DNA from: Flavobacteriaceae bacterium
Lineage (GTDB): Bacteria; Bacteroidota; Bacteroidia; Flavobacteriales; Flavobacteriaceae
Length of the DNA: 64,000 nt
Assembly: GCA_017858055.1 (NCBI GenBank)
Contig: JAFMCA010000003.1
Span: 35,036-99,035 of the forward strand
Direction: 5' to 3'
Part shown: in pieces, positions 44,231 to 54,583 of the stretch
Layout of the letters: each line of letters starts with the position of its first letter
Numbering within the stretch: the stretch's first letter is position 1
The notes under the pieces: generated by a model
What the model was told of the DNA's origin: nothing
Database searches by the model: none
The model's input: the letters and a program-made list of their open reading frames with translations, nothing else
Program-made: the position numbers and the translations under genes

Positions 44231-47200
44231 TTAATTTCCAAAGTTATACCGAATTGTAAAACCCGATCGAATACTCGTTTGAGGAAAAGCTGTAGATATT
44301 GCGAATTCAGAAAAATTATGGTCGTAAAAGAATAAGGCTGTCAGATTCCTAGATATTGCATAGTCTGCTGTTAGCTTAATCGCCATTAATCGTTGACCAG
44401 CCGTTACTTGATTGTTGTCGTATTCCAAATTTCTTAAAACTGTCACATTATCTCTATAAGACACATCCGCTTTGATGTTTAAATCCCCCTTTAATGTCAT
44501 TTGTCTTCCTCCAAAATTGGTGCGAAAACGCAAGTCTTTTACTCGATACCCTAACCCTACAATGTATTCATCTCCAATGGATTCGGTGATAAGGCTGTTG
44601 TCTAAGCTCAAAGAAATTGCCCTTTCTTTTCGGAGCTCTGCAAGGAGTTTTATAGAATTGTTCATTTCCATATCCAAGCGAACCAGAGGGTTAAATTGTT
44701 CTACTAAATTGATGTTGGAGTATAATTTTTGGGGCACCACATTCCCCAATTTATCCATTAAGTCGGGTTGTGTAGGATCAAATTCAAAATTTGTTTGAAA
44801 ATTCGTGAGGGTATAACTCGCTCTGTAGGCATGATTGATCGACAATCGAGAAAATAGTTTTGAAATCGATTTGAAATCAGTCAAGCCGGTGAATTTCAAA
44901 TTCCAGTTGGGTAAAGGGATTTTTTGAGTAGGAGTCAATTCCATCTGATCTGGATTTGAACCCGAGTAGGCTGCCAAGAAAGAATGTAAAAGTACTTCCT
45001 GTTGATTCTTACCAAAGCCTTTGGGGAAACCTTCTTCGTTTCTGCCTAAATTCTCCAATGTGGTGTTTTGAACCAGTCGTTCGGCAATTTGCAAACGATA
45101 GGCTCTAAAATTTTCAAAATTAGTACTCATTGATCCTCTTGAGGGATTAAAAGCCGTTCGAAGTAAGATGGTAGACATTCCAAAATTTCCGAAAGTATTT
45201 GAGTTTCTAGGAACATAACCCCCTTCTGAAACTTTAAAATTCTCCATCCGATTTTCCATGTACTCCCGCTCTGCATTAAAATCAATGATCAAGCCTTTTA
45301 ATGGAACCACTTGAGCAGTTGCTTTAAACTTACTCGATTGCATTTGAGTAAACGACTGATTAAAATTGGGATACCCTGTGAGCCATCCCTGTCGGGCAGC
45401 TTCATATCGAATATCGGCTTGACTTCCAAGTGTATAGCCTAGAGAAGGCATTAATCCTCCAGCAAAACCAACAGAAGGTAAATATCCTGGTAATACTGAA
45501 CCGTTATTTTCGCTATAGCTCATTTGAACTCTTTTGATCAATGTTAAAACATCCACAATACTTGTGAGTCCTTTCTTTAATAGTTGATTTTTATTCGCTA
45601 ACGTATCGTTCACTTTTTGTGCAGCCTGAGTTCTTGAATTAAAAGAATTACTTTTCGATTTCAGACCAAAAGCGGAATAAAGCTTAGAAAAAGAGAAAGC
45701 CGCTGTCAGGTTTTTAACATTATTGTTTTGAATCGTATTTACAATACCTAAGGGAATACCATCCTCACTAACGACTTTCGACAATGCTTCAGAACCGCGT
45801 TGCCAATTGAAGTTGCCCGTATAATTATAAGTAGCATCCACAAAATTCAAAATAGGAATGTATTGAAAGGGTAATTTATAATTTAGGGTTAAAGTTTGTA
45901 AGTGGTTGTTCGGTTCACCAGTATCAAAAATTCCTTGCCATAGTGCATTCTTTTCTGGTTGAAATGGGTTTGATAGATTGGAGCCCGTTAGATTATTTTG
46001 ACGAATAATACTGCTTGTTGTTGCATTAAAATTAAAACGAAGAGAGCGGGTCAGATTGTGGCTTAAGGCATAATTGTAATCAAATAAAAAATTACGTTGT
46101 TGAAGGTTTGGCAAACTGCGCTGCAACGAAGCATCTACCCCTTCCAGATATACCTGTCTAAATTTTTGATTATTCAAAATTCGATTGACATTGGCAGATG
46201 CCTGTAAGGAGCTTGGTAATAAATTAAAATTGAGTTCTTGAAGCCATTGCCAATACTTTTTACGGTTAAAAAAGTCGACTTTTTTAAAGGGTTCTATTGG
46301 CTTAGACGAAAAGGAATAGCCGTAATTGGTTCCGAGTAATAAATTAAATTCCTCTTGCTTTTCGATTTCGTAATCCCGATGAAGTAATTCGTTATAAGCA
46401 TATGAAAAGTCGAAATTTTCTGGTTTGTAAAAGCGGGGTTTTCCTTCACCGCTGCTGTTCTTCCTGATTCCGATCATGCTCACACTTTTCCTTCGCGTGT
46501 AATCGATCGCTTGATTTCGAATAGAATCCTTCTGTGTGGTTCGCTCTGCTGTACCGAGTCGATCCGCCAAGCGGATGTCCTCATAAAAAGGATCGTATTC
46601 CGGAGTAATCCGCGTTTCACCATTAGCAAAACTCAAGGGCAATTGAACTCCCCATTTTTCTGGAGTTAACTGCCCCATATTAATATTGGTAATGAGATCG
46701 TATTGAAGAAACTCTTCACGAGTTCTTTCATTTGGAGATTGGTCAATACTTCCAAATCCAATACTCGAATACCGACCCGTAGCAGAAAATGTTGCAAAAT
46801 CTGCAAGATTACCATCTAAAGCCCCTACCGCTGCCCATCCTCCTTGGCTGTCTATGCCAGATATCCGTAATTCGTTAAACCACACCTCTCCACATAAAAC
46901 CTCACCCAGTTGGGTAGATGGGTTTTTTACCCCAATCATGAGTGTTTTGATACTTCCCAAAGAGGGGTTTCCCCGAATGGCAAACTTGTATTTTTTTTCA
47001 CCAGGCAATTGACTGATGGGTGAAAATTCTTGAATTGGGTTCAACTCTTCATCGAAATATAAGGTTTTGCCTAAACCTAGTTTTTGAAGTGCTTCCGCTT
47101 TTAGTTTAGAAAGTAAATCTATGGAAACTTCAATTGAATTGGACTCCGGATTCCATACCTCATCAGCGGTTAATCGATTGGATGTGTTTTCGATATACGC

Positions 47201-50200
47201 TGTAGGTTTTAAAGGAATTTCAATTTGATAATAATTGTCTTGATAATCCGTACCCAAGCGGATAAATGCAACCATTCGCTGATCAAACTCCTCCTGGGTC
47301 CCTTCGCCGGGAAGCGGATTGTTCCCAGTTAGAGATTCGGCATGTAAAAACATTCTGAGTTTGCTATACTGTCGCATGTCCAAATTCAAATTCTTAAAGA
47401 TTCCTCTTGAATCAGAGGGTTGCAAATCACATACCCTAAAAGACAAGGACTGTTCGTTTTGACGGATAATTGAATTGTTATTATTGATCTGCTCTCGTTG
47501 AATTTCGGGAGGTAATACATAATTAATGGGAATCCTGTTTTCGTTTTCTAAAATATTGACTGTGCTAATGTCTACGGTAGTATTGTTGTTGACTAACAGA
47601 TCTTCATTAAGGGATTTGTTATATCTCCGCCAATCGCCTCGAACAAGGTCTAATGTCCCAAATCGAAAAACAACCTCTTGTTCAAAACCGGTCAAAAGCA
47701 TCCGCATAAACCGAATCGATCTCAAGTCCTCAATCGAGTTTACTGCATCAAAATAGGGATCGTAGGAGGTGTTTTCATAATACGTTTTTTGAATTGGAAT
47801 TTTAAATTGAATCCACCGAGTTGTGTATTCATCTCCGTTAGGAGCATTCACTTTGATGTTTTCTCTAACATCGGTAACAAAAGGGTGATTTCCCACTTGC
47901 ATTCCCTTAGCAATGGGAACACGATATTCAAAATAACTGTCAATCGTGTTCATACTTTGGTCCCGATTTATATCTTCTGTATCGGGTTCGGTTGTATTTC
48001 CTCGGTTGGTATCACTAAACGCTACTGGGGTATTGTTTTCAAAGCCATTGTATCTTTTATAACGATCCAAAATTCCTCCTTCTGCCTGTAAAAAGTATTC
48101 ATAATTATCTCCTGCTGGATCGTCTGCGGGTCCATTCGTAAAAATTGCTCTTTCTTCCTCGTCTGAAAGTCCGTCTAAACCTACATCCTGTAAAAAACGA
48201 TCGTCTTCATTGGCATTAAAGGCATATACTAAAGATTGATTTGCTGGAACTTTACCCCATGGGGTGTTGTAGATGGGTGTATTTTCGCTCGAACTAGGCA
48301 ATCCGTTTTCGAATTGTTTTCTCCCATCTCGAAGGATATCTTCCGAAATATTTCCCAAATGAAAAACCAATTCACCAAGATCCTCTGAGCTTGATTTCTG
48401 ATCTGTGAAGGTGTCCAATAACCAAAACTCGATAAATTCAACATTAGATTGTTCAAAGTTTGTTGCATTAATAGCTCGGCTGATTCCAGCCCACTTTTCT
48501 TTGGTATTGATTGAGAATTCATCTTTTGGGGCGTTATTGTAAGGACCTCTCTCCTCTGGATAATAGGCCAAGTCTAAAGTGGGCAGGGTTCTGGGTGTCC
48601 CTTGGACCAAATCTTGCTCTGGAAATAATTCGTCAATAAATATTCTTCGGGTTTCGTTGGAGGAAATATCGTCATTGTTGATCCCATTTGGCTGTCGAGA
48701 ATAAAACACTTGATCAATAGAATACCAAGCCAGTTTTGAACGGCCATAACCGCTTTCTAGTCCCTCGGAAGTTGCTCCTGGTACTCCATTTATGGGTACG
48801 CTCGAGAGTGTCCAAGCGGTAAACCCTTTGATGTCAATATTGGTTTGAGCCCCTTCAAAATCGTCTATATACACATTTGTTTCCCCATTCAATTGGGTAT
48901 TTCTAGGATCGTTTGCTGCTAAATTAGCCATCTCGCCCCGAAAGGAAAGTTGGGAAGGGGTGTTGGTGGAGATCGTTGGCCATTTATTGACCATTCTAGT
49001 CAAAAATGGAATTTCTGTTGAAAAGTTCAAATTAACACCCATCATGGTGTTATTTACTGGTTCCGTCCCATAATTTGCTTTCTGAGTTAATGGATTTTCA
49101 CTCAAATTGATTAGTGTTCCTCCAATGTTTATTTTGTCCGAAATACGATGATTGACGTTGATCCCAGAAAACCTTTTGTTTTGTTGGTTAAAGAAAGAGT
49201 TGTTTTCCACAGAGATGTCTATGGGTATATTTGATGCTTTAAGTCCTTCATCAATAATTTTAACTCGTCCTATTTCGTAGTTCACAATATAATCCAATCC
49301 CTCCCTGAGGACTCGCCCGCCTGCTGTAACCCGAACAGAGCCTCTTGGCACATTAAAGGCGCCTATGCTAATGCCATCTCCTCCCTCTGACTTGTACCTA
49401 CCTTTTAATTGAAATTTATTTTTCTCTGTAAATTCAAGTGCTGCAGCCTTAGTTAAACTGTACATTTCCCTGAATACGTACCGCTGTTGGTTTTTGTTAT
49501 AACTATTTTCAATCTCGTAGTTTTCTTTTTTTGTGTCTGGGTTATCCAAAAGATCAAACAAAAATTCTCCAAAGGGCTCTACTTTTGGGAAAATAATTCT
49601 TCCGTAACGAGGATCAACGGTGATTCCAGGGATATAATCGAAAAATCCGTCTCCACTTGGCACCAAATCTTGATATGCGTTAAGTCGATCCAAATCCATT
49701 GTATTAAGTAAGACTTCTTTTTCAAGGCGCTCTGGCCAAATTGAGGGATCTACGGGGGTGAGGTAATTGATAGGTGAGGGATCAGTATACAAGATACTTA
49801 GTCTAAAATCTTCTTCGGCTAATTGAAATGCTCCTGTATTGTATATGTTTTTCATCATTAAATCCCAAACGGGTTGACGAACATCCGTAACGCTACTCTT
49901 TAGCATTTTTACAATCAAATTATTCGTCTGAACAGTTAGTTGTTGGTTGTTTTGTTGCGGATTATTTCCAGTATTGAGGATCGTAGTCCCAGGAATATCG
50001 CCGTTGGCAAACTCACCCACTTGATAGATCTTTCCTTGATAACTGTATTGATAAGCAATTCCGAGAATCTCATCATTGCTTAATCGTTGATTAAGAGAAA
50101 TATACCCTAACTGTGGATGAAAGCTAAATTCTTGTGAACTTAATTTTCGAGCACTTTCTAATATTGCATAATCATACCCTTCATTTACTTTAGTCGTTCC

Positions 50201-51703
50201 AAAGCCGTTTTTAACTGTCGCTATATCCCGAATTTCTTTGGTTAAAATTCCATCCAAACCAATTTCATCTGGATCAAGGCGGTTCACATCATTACTTGGT
50301 GGATGATTCGGGTTTGCTACCGAAAGAAAATTAGGAACCCTATCCTCTAATTCGGTTCGCTCAGGGTTAGCTTCACCCAAATCTTGAAGTGCAATGATGT
50401 TACGGACATTTTGTGTTTGATAACCTCTATTGGTTACCCAAACCTCAATTCGGGTGATTTGAACTGGAGAATTTATGTAGGGATACGTTTCTAAAAATGC
50501 GTCGTAATTCTCCCGAAAATATTGACTGATAAAATAGTGTCGATCTTCTTCATAATCCAAAGCATACAAGTTAAACTCTTGTAACTTTCCACCTCCTTGA
50601 GTGGTTATGTTCTGTGACTGGGATCGCTGTTCAGAAAATACTCCTGAAAGAGTAGTGTTCCCAAATTTTAAATCTGCCCGAACCCCAAAAAGACTTTGAG
50701 CGCCTTGAATTAAATTACTATTTAGAGGTAAACTGATGTTCCCAATATCAATATTTTGAAGAATTGCATCTTCTGTAACCTTTCCTTTTAAATACTCTGC
50801 AACGCGATTTCCAGCCAACTCCGTACTGTTGGGTAATTGAAGACCATTTTGCTTTAAGTTATCAATTTTTTGTCTTGCTTGATTCAAGGTGTTTAATCCT
50901 TGTTTCGCTTTTTGCTGTACTTCATTCAATTGTTGTTTTGCATCAGAAACGGTACTTTGTAACTGTTGGTATTTATTTTGCAAATTTTCAAAAGAAGAAC
51001 CCAATTCTCCGGGAAGTAAATCAGGGGCTATCTCTTGTAGCTCGGATAACTGGGGAGGATTAAATTGGATTTTGACTAAATTCTGAAAATCAAAGGTGGA
51101 TTCGGTATCGTAATTTGCGGTAATCTGGAGTCGCTCTCCAATTTTTCCTAACAAACTCAAACTGATGCGTTGGTCAAACTCAAAGCCGGGAGAGCGCCTA
51201 TTGATTACTGAAGCTATGGGGTTGTCATTTTTTTGATAACGGTAACCTAAATCTATACCTATAGACCCTTGGGGAGCGATATCGATTGCATTACTACCAA
51301 AAATGGATTCAAAAAATTTATTGTTTACATATAACTCTGGCAACAGGTTTTTCTGGCTGTCTTCCAAATTTGGGGCGCGACCACTTAAAGCTTGAACTTT
51401 ATCTCGAAAATAGGTTTGCATTTTTTCTTTAAGAACTAATGCTTGAAACTCTTGAACAGTTAATACTAAGGGGACACTGATGGGATACCCCCCTATTTCT
51501 TGAGAAAAAATATACCGATTGGATTCCGGATCGTAGGTGTATTGACTTTCAACACTTGAAGGTAGAGGCAAATGGATTTCTCCTAAGTCAGCTTGTTCTT
51601 GATCTTGTGCAAAAACAGCAATACTACCAAACAGTATCCAAAGTAAACTAAGGATAATTGTTTGGGGAGTAGTATGTTTTACATTTTGTATTGTTACAAA
51701 CAA
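44231..51703 (-). CDS. sprA: Type IX secretion outer-membrane translocon SprA (Sov)
   Basis: 2490 residues, the size of the giant single-chain beta-barrel that forms the T9SS pore. A signal sequence (TIILSLLWILFGSIAVFAQ) is followed by the SprA N-terminal domains (FFESIFGSNAIDIAPQGSIGIDLGYRYQKND, GERLQITANYDTES, FDFQNLVKIQF) and a coiled segment (about 235-285). Long stretches of alternating aromatic barrel strands lead to a C-terminal aromatic strand (GFTIRYNFGN). It exports proteins with C-terminal sorting domains, such as the metalloprotease in this window, and supports gliding in motile relatives. The start lies 6 bases after ruvA. Confidence 0.96.
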   Translation of the reverse strand: MFVTIQNVKHTTPQTIILSLLWILFGSIAVFAQDQEQADLGEIHLPLPSSVESQYTYDPESNRYIFSQEIGGYPISVPLVLTVQEFQALVLKEKMQTYFRDKVQALSGRAPNLEDSQKNLLPELYVNNKFFESIFGSNAIDIAPQGSIGIDLGYRYQKNDNPIASVINRRSPGFEFDQRISLSLLGKIGERLQITANYDTESTFDFQNLVKIQFNPPQLSELQEIAPDLLPGELGSSFENLQNKYQQLQSTVSDAKQQLNEVQQKAKQGLNTLNQARQKIDNLKQNGLQLPNSTELAGNRVAEYLKGKVTEDAILQNIDIGNISLPLNSNLIQGAQSLFGVRADLKFGNTTLSGVFSEQRSQSQNITTQGGGKLQEFNLYALDYEEDRHYFISQYFRENYDAFLETYPYINSPVQITRIEVWVTNRGYQTQNVRNIIALQDLGEANPERTELEDRVPNFLSVANPNHPPSNDVNRLDPDEIGLDGILTKEIRDIATVKNGFGTTKVNEGYDYAILESARKLSSQEFSFHPQLGYISLNQRLSNDEILGIAYQYSYQGKIYQVGEFANGDIPGTTILNTGNNPQQNNQQLTVQTNNLIVKMLKSSVTDVRQPVWDLMMKNIYNTGAFQLAEEDFRLSILYTDPSPINYLTPVDPSIWPERLEKEVLLNTMDLDRLNAYQDLVPSGDGFFDYIPGITVDPRYGRIIFPKVEPFGEFLFDLLDNPDTKKENYEIENSYNKNQQRYVFREMYSLTKAAALEFTEKNKFQLKGRYKSEGGDGISIGAFNVPRGSVRVTAGGRVLREGLDYIVNYEIGRVKIIDEGLKASNIPIDISVENNSFFNQQNKRFSGINVNHRISDKINIGGTLINLSENPLTQKANYGTEPVNNTMMGVNLNFSTEIPFLTRMVNKWPTISTNTPSQLSFRGEMANLAANDPRNTQLNGETNVYIDDFEGAQTNIDIKGFTAWTLSSVPINGVPGATSEGLESGYGRSKLAWYSIDQVFYSRQPNGINNDDISSNETRRIFIDELFPEQDLVQGTPRTLPTLDLAYYPEERGPYNNAPKDEFSINTKEKWAGISRAINATNFEQSNVEFIEFWLLDTFTDQKSSSEDLGELVFHLGNISEDILRDGRKQFENGLPSSSENTPIYNTPWGKVPANQSLVYAFNANEDDRFLQDVGLDGLSDEEERAIFTNGPADDPAGDNYEYFLQAEGGILDRYKRYNGFENNTPVAFSDTNRGNTTEPDTEDINRDQSMNTIDSYFEYRVPIAKGMQVGNHPFVTDVRENIKVNAPNGDEYTTRWIQFKIPIQKTYYENTSYDPYFDAVNSIEDLRSIRFMRMLLTGFEQEVVFRFGTLDLVRGDWRRYNKSLNEDLLVNNNTTVDISTVNILENENRIPINYVLPPEIQREQINNNNSIIRQNEQSLSFRVCDLQPSDSRGIFKNLNLDMRQYSKLRMFLHAESLTGNNPLPGEGTQEEFDQRMVAFIRLGTDYQDNYYQIEIPLKPTAYIENTSNRLTADEVWNPESNSIEVSIDLLSKLKAEALQKLGLGKTLYFDEELNPIQEFSPISQLPGEKKYKFAIRGNPSLGSIKTLMIGVKNPSTQLGEVLCGEVWFNELRISGIDSQGGWAAVGALDGNLADFATFSATGRYSSIGFGSIDQSPNERTREEFLQYDLITNINMGQLTPEKWGVQLPLSFANGETRITPEYDPFYEDIRLADRLGTAERTTQKDSIRNQAIDYTRRKSVSMIGIRKNSSGEGKPRFYKPENFDFSYAYNELLHRDYEIEKQEEFNLLLGTNYGYSFSSKPIEPFKKVDFFNRKKYWQWLQELNFNLLPSSLQASANVNRILNNQKFRQVYLEGVDASLQRSLPNLQQRNFLFDYNYALSHNLTRSLRFNFNATTSSIIRQNNLTGSNLSNPFQPEKNALWQGIFDTGEPNNHLQTLTLNYKLPFQYIPILNFVDATYNYTGNFNWQRGSEALSKVVSEDGIPLGIVNTIQNNNVKNLTAAFSFSKLYSAFGLKSKSNSFNSRTQAAQKVNDTLANKNQLLKKGLTSIVDVLTLIKRVQMSYSENNGSVLPGYLPSVGFAGGLMPSLGYTLGSQADIRYEAARQGWLTGYPNFNQSFTQMQSSKFKATAQVVPLKGLIIDFNAEREYMENRMENFKVSEGGYVPRNSNTFGNFGMSTILLRTAFNPSRGSMSTNFENFRAYRLQIAERLVQNTTLENLGRNEEGFPKGFGKNQQEVLLHSFLAAYSGSNPDQMELTPTQKIPLPNWNLKFTGLTDFKSISKLFSRLSINHAYRASYTLTNFQTNFEFDPTQPDLMDKLGNVVPQKLYSNINLVEQFNPLVRLDMEMNNSIKLLAELRKERAISLSLDNSLITESIGDEYIVGLGYRVKDLRFRTNFGGRQMTLKGDLNIKADVSYRDNVTVLRNLEYDNNQVTAGQRLMAIKLTADYAISRNLTALFFYDHNFSEFAISTAFPQTSIRSGFTIRYNFGN

Positions 51704-51709
51704 AAGTCT

Positions 51710-52291
51710 TTACAATTTATTCAAAGCGGCTTTAATGAGTCCTTCAACGGTACTCTCTGGACTACTTTGAATGATGTTATCAATCACTTTCTCAGATTGC
51801 TTTCTTGAATACCCGAGAACCTCTAGTGCTGATAACGCTTCTTCTTGAATTGTATTGTTTGAAAATGGCTGAATTTCTTCACCTTCGAAGAGATTTAGCA
51901 TTTTGTCTTTAAGTTCGATTAATACCCTTTGAGCTGTTTTTAAACCAATTCCTTTTACAGATTTTATTGTAACTAGATCCTCAGATAGAATTGCACGCTG
52001 AATCTGCTGGGGTTCTAGAGAGGAAAGCATTGTTCGGGCTGTACTTGCTCCAATACCTGAAACAGAGATCAATTGTTGAAAAACAGCACGTTCTATCGTA
52101 GTAAAAAAACCAAAAAGCGTATGTGAATCTTCTTTTACTTGAAGATGTGTGTATAATTTGATGTTTTCCTCGTCACTTAGTTGTGTATAGGTGTGTAATG
52201 AAATATGAACCATATATCCAACACCATTGCAGTCAATGACTACTCCTGTGGGGGTTTTTTCAACCAAACGTCCGATGAGTTGTGTTATCAT
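51710..52291 (-). CDS. ruvA: Holliday junction branch migration protein RuvA
   Basis: 193 residues from the ATG at 52291 (MITQLIGRLVEKTPTGVVID), which is the normal RuvA start and lies 4 bases after the maeB stop; the upstream in-frame Met would overlap maeB. Domain I OB-fold (1-65), domain II with two helix-hairpin-helix motifs (LISVSGIGASTARTML, IKSVKGIGLKTAQRVLIEL), and domain III (ALSALEVLGYSRKQSEKVI). It binds four-way junctions with RuvB, encoded separately at 58.4-59.4 kb. Confidence 0.96.
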   Translation of the reverse strand: MITQLIGRLVEKTPTGVVIDCNGVGYMVHISLHTYTQLSDEENIKLYTHLQVKEDSHTLFGFFTTIERAVFQQLISVSGIGASTARTMLSSLEPQQIQRAILSEDLVTIKSVKGIGLKTAQRVLIELKDKMLNLFEGEEIQPFSNNTIQEEALSALEVLGYSRKQSEKVIDNIIQSSPESTVEGLIKAALNKL

Positions 52292-52295
52292 TTCC

Positions 52296-54566
52296 TTATT
52301 TGTTTTTAGATTGGGCATCAATTACAGCGATTGCAGACATATTCACGATTTCTTCAACTGAAGCACCCAATTGTATTACGTGAATGGGTTCACTTAGACC
52401 CATTAAAATAGGTCCAATAGAAAGCGCTTCATTCAGTTCTTTCATTAATTTGTAGGTAATATTGGCTGAATCTAAATTTGGGAAAATTAACACATTGACT
52501 TTCTTTTTACTCAAAACGGAAAAGGGAAATCCCTTTTGAAGCATCTCTTTATTCAGGGCAAAATCGGACTGTATTGGCCCATCTACGATGAGGTCAGGAT
52601 CACTTCGATGCAGTAAAGCTACCGCCTCGCTCACTTTTTTTGCTTGAGGAAATCTCGATGATCCAAAATTTGAAAAGGAAAGAAGTGCCATTACGGGTTC
52701 CAATCCAAAAAGCTTTGCAATCTTCCCAGTCATTTGAGCGATTTTAGCTAATTCTTTAGCAGTAGGCTCAACATTAATTGTCGTATCAGAAAGAAACAAA
52801 GGACCTGCTTTGGTCAACATTAAGTTGGTTGCCGCTACGCGATGTACTCCTTTCGCTCGAGAAATTGTTTCTAAAATTGGTTTTACAACTGTGGGATAAC
52901 TTCTAGAATAACCAGAAATCATGGCATCTGCATCTCCGTTTTTTACCATCATAGAGGCAAAATAATTACGTTCTCGCATCAAGCGCTCTGCATCGTATAG
53001 GGTGTACCCTTTTCTTCGTTGATCTTTCCAAAAAAGTTCCGCATAACGCTTGCGTTGGATGTCGTGATGGGTATCTTTTGGATCGATTATTTCCACATCT
53101 TCATCAAAATCAATGGCTTTTCTCAGCTCATCAATAATTTCTCTATTCCCAAGTAAAATGGGATATGCAATGCCTTCTTCATGAACAATTTGTGCTGCTT
53201 TTAAGACATCCATATGATCTGCCTCTGCAAAAACCAATCGCTTTGGAGCAGCTTTTGCTTGATCGTGAAGCACACGGACCATTTTCTGACTGTTCCCTAA
53301 ACGGTTTTCAAGTTCTTCTACGTAACGCTCCCAGTCCTCTATTGGAGCAGTTGCTACGCCAGATTCCATTGCAGCTAATGCTACTGCAGGTGGGATTGTT
53401 GTAATTAATCGAGGATCAAAAGGTTTGGGAATAATATATTCTTTACCAAAAGTTAATCTCGTTTCATCATATACAACATTAACTTGTTCGGGCACGGATT
53501 CTTTAGCAAGTTCTGCAAGTGCCTTTACAGCAGCCATCTTCATAGCTTCATTGATCGTTGAAGCTCGGACATCGAGAGCTCCTCTAAAAATGAAAGGAAA
53601 TCCTAAAACGTTATTGACCTGATTCGGATGATCTGATCTCCCCGTGGCCATAATGACATCCTTACGAGTAGCACAAGCAACATTATATTCAATTTCTGGA
53701 TTGGGATTTGCCATCGCAAAAACAATAGGATCTTTTGCCATACTTAACAACATCGCAGGAGTAAGAATATCAGCTTTAGAAAGACCAATAAAAACATCTG
53801 CATCTACCATCGCTTCCTCTAGGGTATTGATATTTCGAGAAGAGGCAAATTCTTCTTTTTCAGGGGACAGGTAATCTCGATCTTTTCTGATCACCCCTTG
53901 ACTGTCTAACATGACAATATTTTCCACATTTGCTCCAAAAGCACGATACAATTTGGTGCATGAAATAGCAGCAGCACCTGCTCCTGAAACAACAATTTTT
54001 ACCTCCCCAATATCCTTGTTTATTAGTTCTAAGGCATTGATCAGAGCAGCTGCAGAAATGATTGCAGTACCGTGCTGGTCGTCATGCATCACTGGAATAT
54101 CCAATTCTTCTTTAAGTCTTTTTTCTATTTCAAACGCCTCAGGAGATTTAATGTCCTCAAGGTTTATTCCGCCAAAAGTTGGTGCAATCGCTTTTACAGC
54201 AGCAATAAATTCTTCTGTATCTTTTGCGTCAATTTCGATATCAAAAACATCGATGTCAGCGAAAATCTTAAACAACAATGCTTTTCCTTCCATTACCGGT
54301 TTTGAGGCTTCAGGACCTATATTCCCCAATCCAAGTACAGCAGTACCATTCGAAATTACAGCAACTAAATTTCCTTTGTTGGTGTACTTATAGACATCCG
54401 ACTTGTTTTTTTCAATTTCTAAACACGGTAATGCTACCCCAGGCGAATAGGCTAATGCTAGATCTCGCTGGGTGTCATAACTTTTAGTTGGAACAACTTC
54501 TATTTTACCAGGTCTTGGTTTGGCATGGTAGACCAATGCCGCTCTTCTTTGTTGCTCTTTTCGCAT
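52296..54566 (-). CDS. maeB: NADP-dependent malic enzyme with phosphotransacetylase-like domain
   Basis: 756 residues, the MaeB hybrid form. The N-terminal malic enzyme half (about 1-420) has YHAKPRPGKIEVVPTKSYDT, DLALAYSPGVALPCLEI, MHDDQHGTAIISAAAL (metal and substrate site) and VVSGAGAAAISCTKLY (Rossmann). The C-terminal half (about 430-756) resembles phosphotransacetylase (RLVFAEADHMDVLKAAQI, GPILMGLSEPIHVIQLGAS) and is regulatory rather than catalytic. It decarboxylates malate to pyruvate with NADPH. Spaced 17 bases from the haloperoxidase gene and 4 bases from ruvA. Confidence 0.96.
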   Translation of the reverse strand: MRKEQQRRAALVYHAKPRPGKIEVVPTKSYDTQRDLALAYSPGVALPCLEIEKNKSDVYKYTNKGNLVAVISNGTAVLGLGNIGPEASKPVMEGKALLFKIFADIDVFDIEIDAKDTEEFIAAVKAIAPTFGGINLEDIKSPEAFEIEKRLKEELDIPVMHDDQHGTAIISAAALINALELINKDIGEVKIVVSGAGAAAISCTKLYRAFGANVENIVMLDSQGVIRKDRDYLSPEKEEFASSRNINTLEEAMVDADVFIGLSKADILTPAMLLSMAKDPIVFAMANPNPEIEYNVACATRKDVIMATGRSDHPNQVNNVLGFPFIFRGALDVRASTINEAMKMAAVKALAELAKESVPEQVNVVYDETRLTFGKEYIIPKPFDPRLITTIPPAVALAAMESGVATAPIEDWERYVEELENRLGNSQKMVRVLHDQAKAAPKRLVFAEADHMDVLKAAQIVHEEGIAYPILLGNREIIDELRKAIDFDEDVEIIDPKDTHHDIQRKRYAELFWKDQRRKGYTLYDAERLMRERNYFASMMVKNGDADAMISGYSRSYPTVVKPILETISRAKGVHRVAATNLMLTKAGPLFLSDTTINVEPTAKELAKIAQMTGKIAKLFGLEPVMALLSFSNFGSSRFPQAKKVSEAVALLHRSDPDLIVDGPIQSDFALNKEMLQKGFPFSVLSKKKVNVLIFPNLDSANITYKLMKELNEALSIGPILMGLSEPIHVIQLGASVEEIVNMSAIAVIDAQSKNK

Positions 54567-54583
54567 ACGAATTTCTTCTTTAC

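Noticed and set aside
52292..52321. Upstream start for RuvA overlapping maeB
   Set aside because: RuvA proteins begin MIxxLxGxL; the ATG at 52291 gives exactly this and is spaced 4 bases from the maeB stop.
53911..54393. A 160-codon plus-strand frame opposite maeB
   Set aside because: It lies wholly inside the conserved malic enzyme domain on the other strand. Its Ala/Ser/Ile-rich product has no recognisable motif, so it is a shadow of maeB codon usage.
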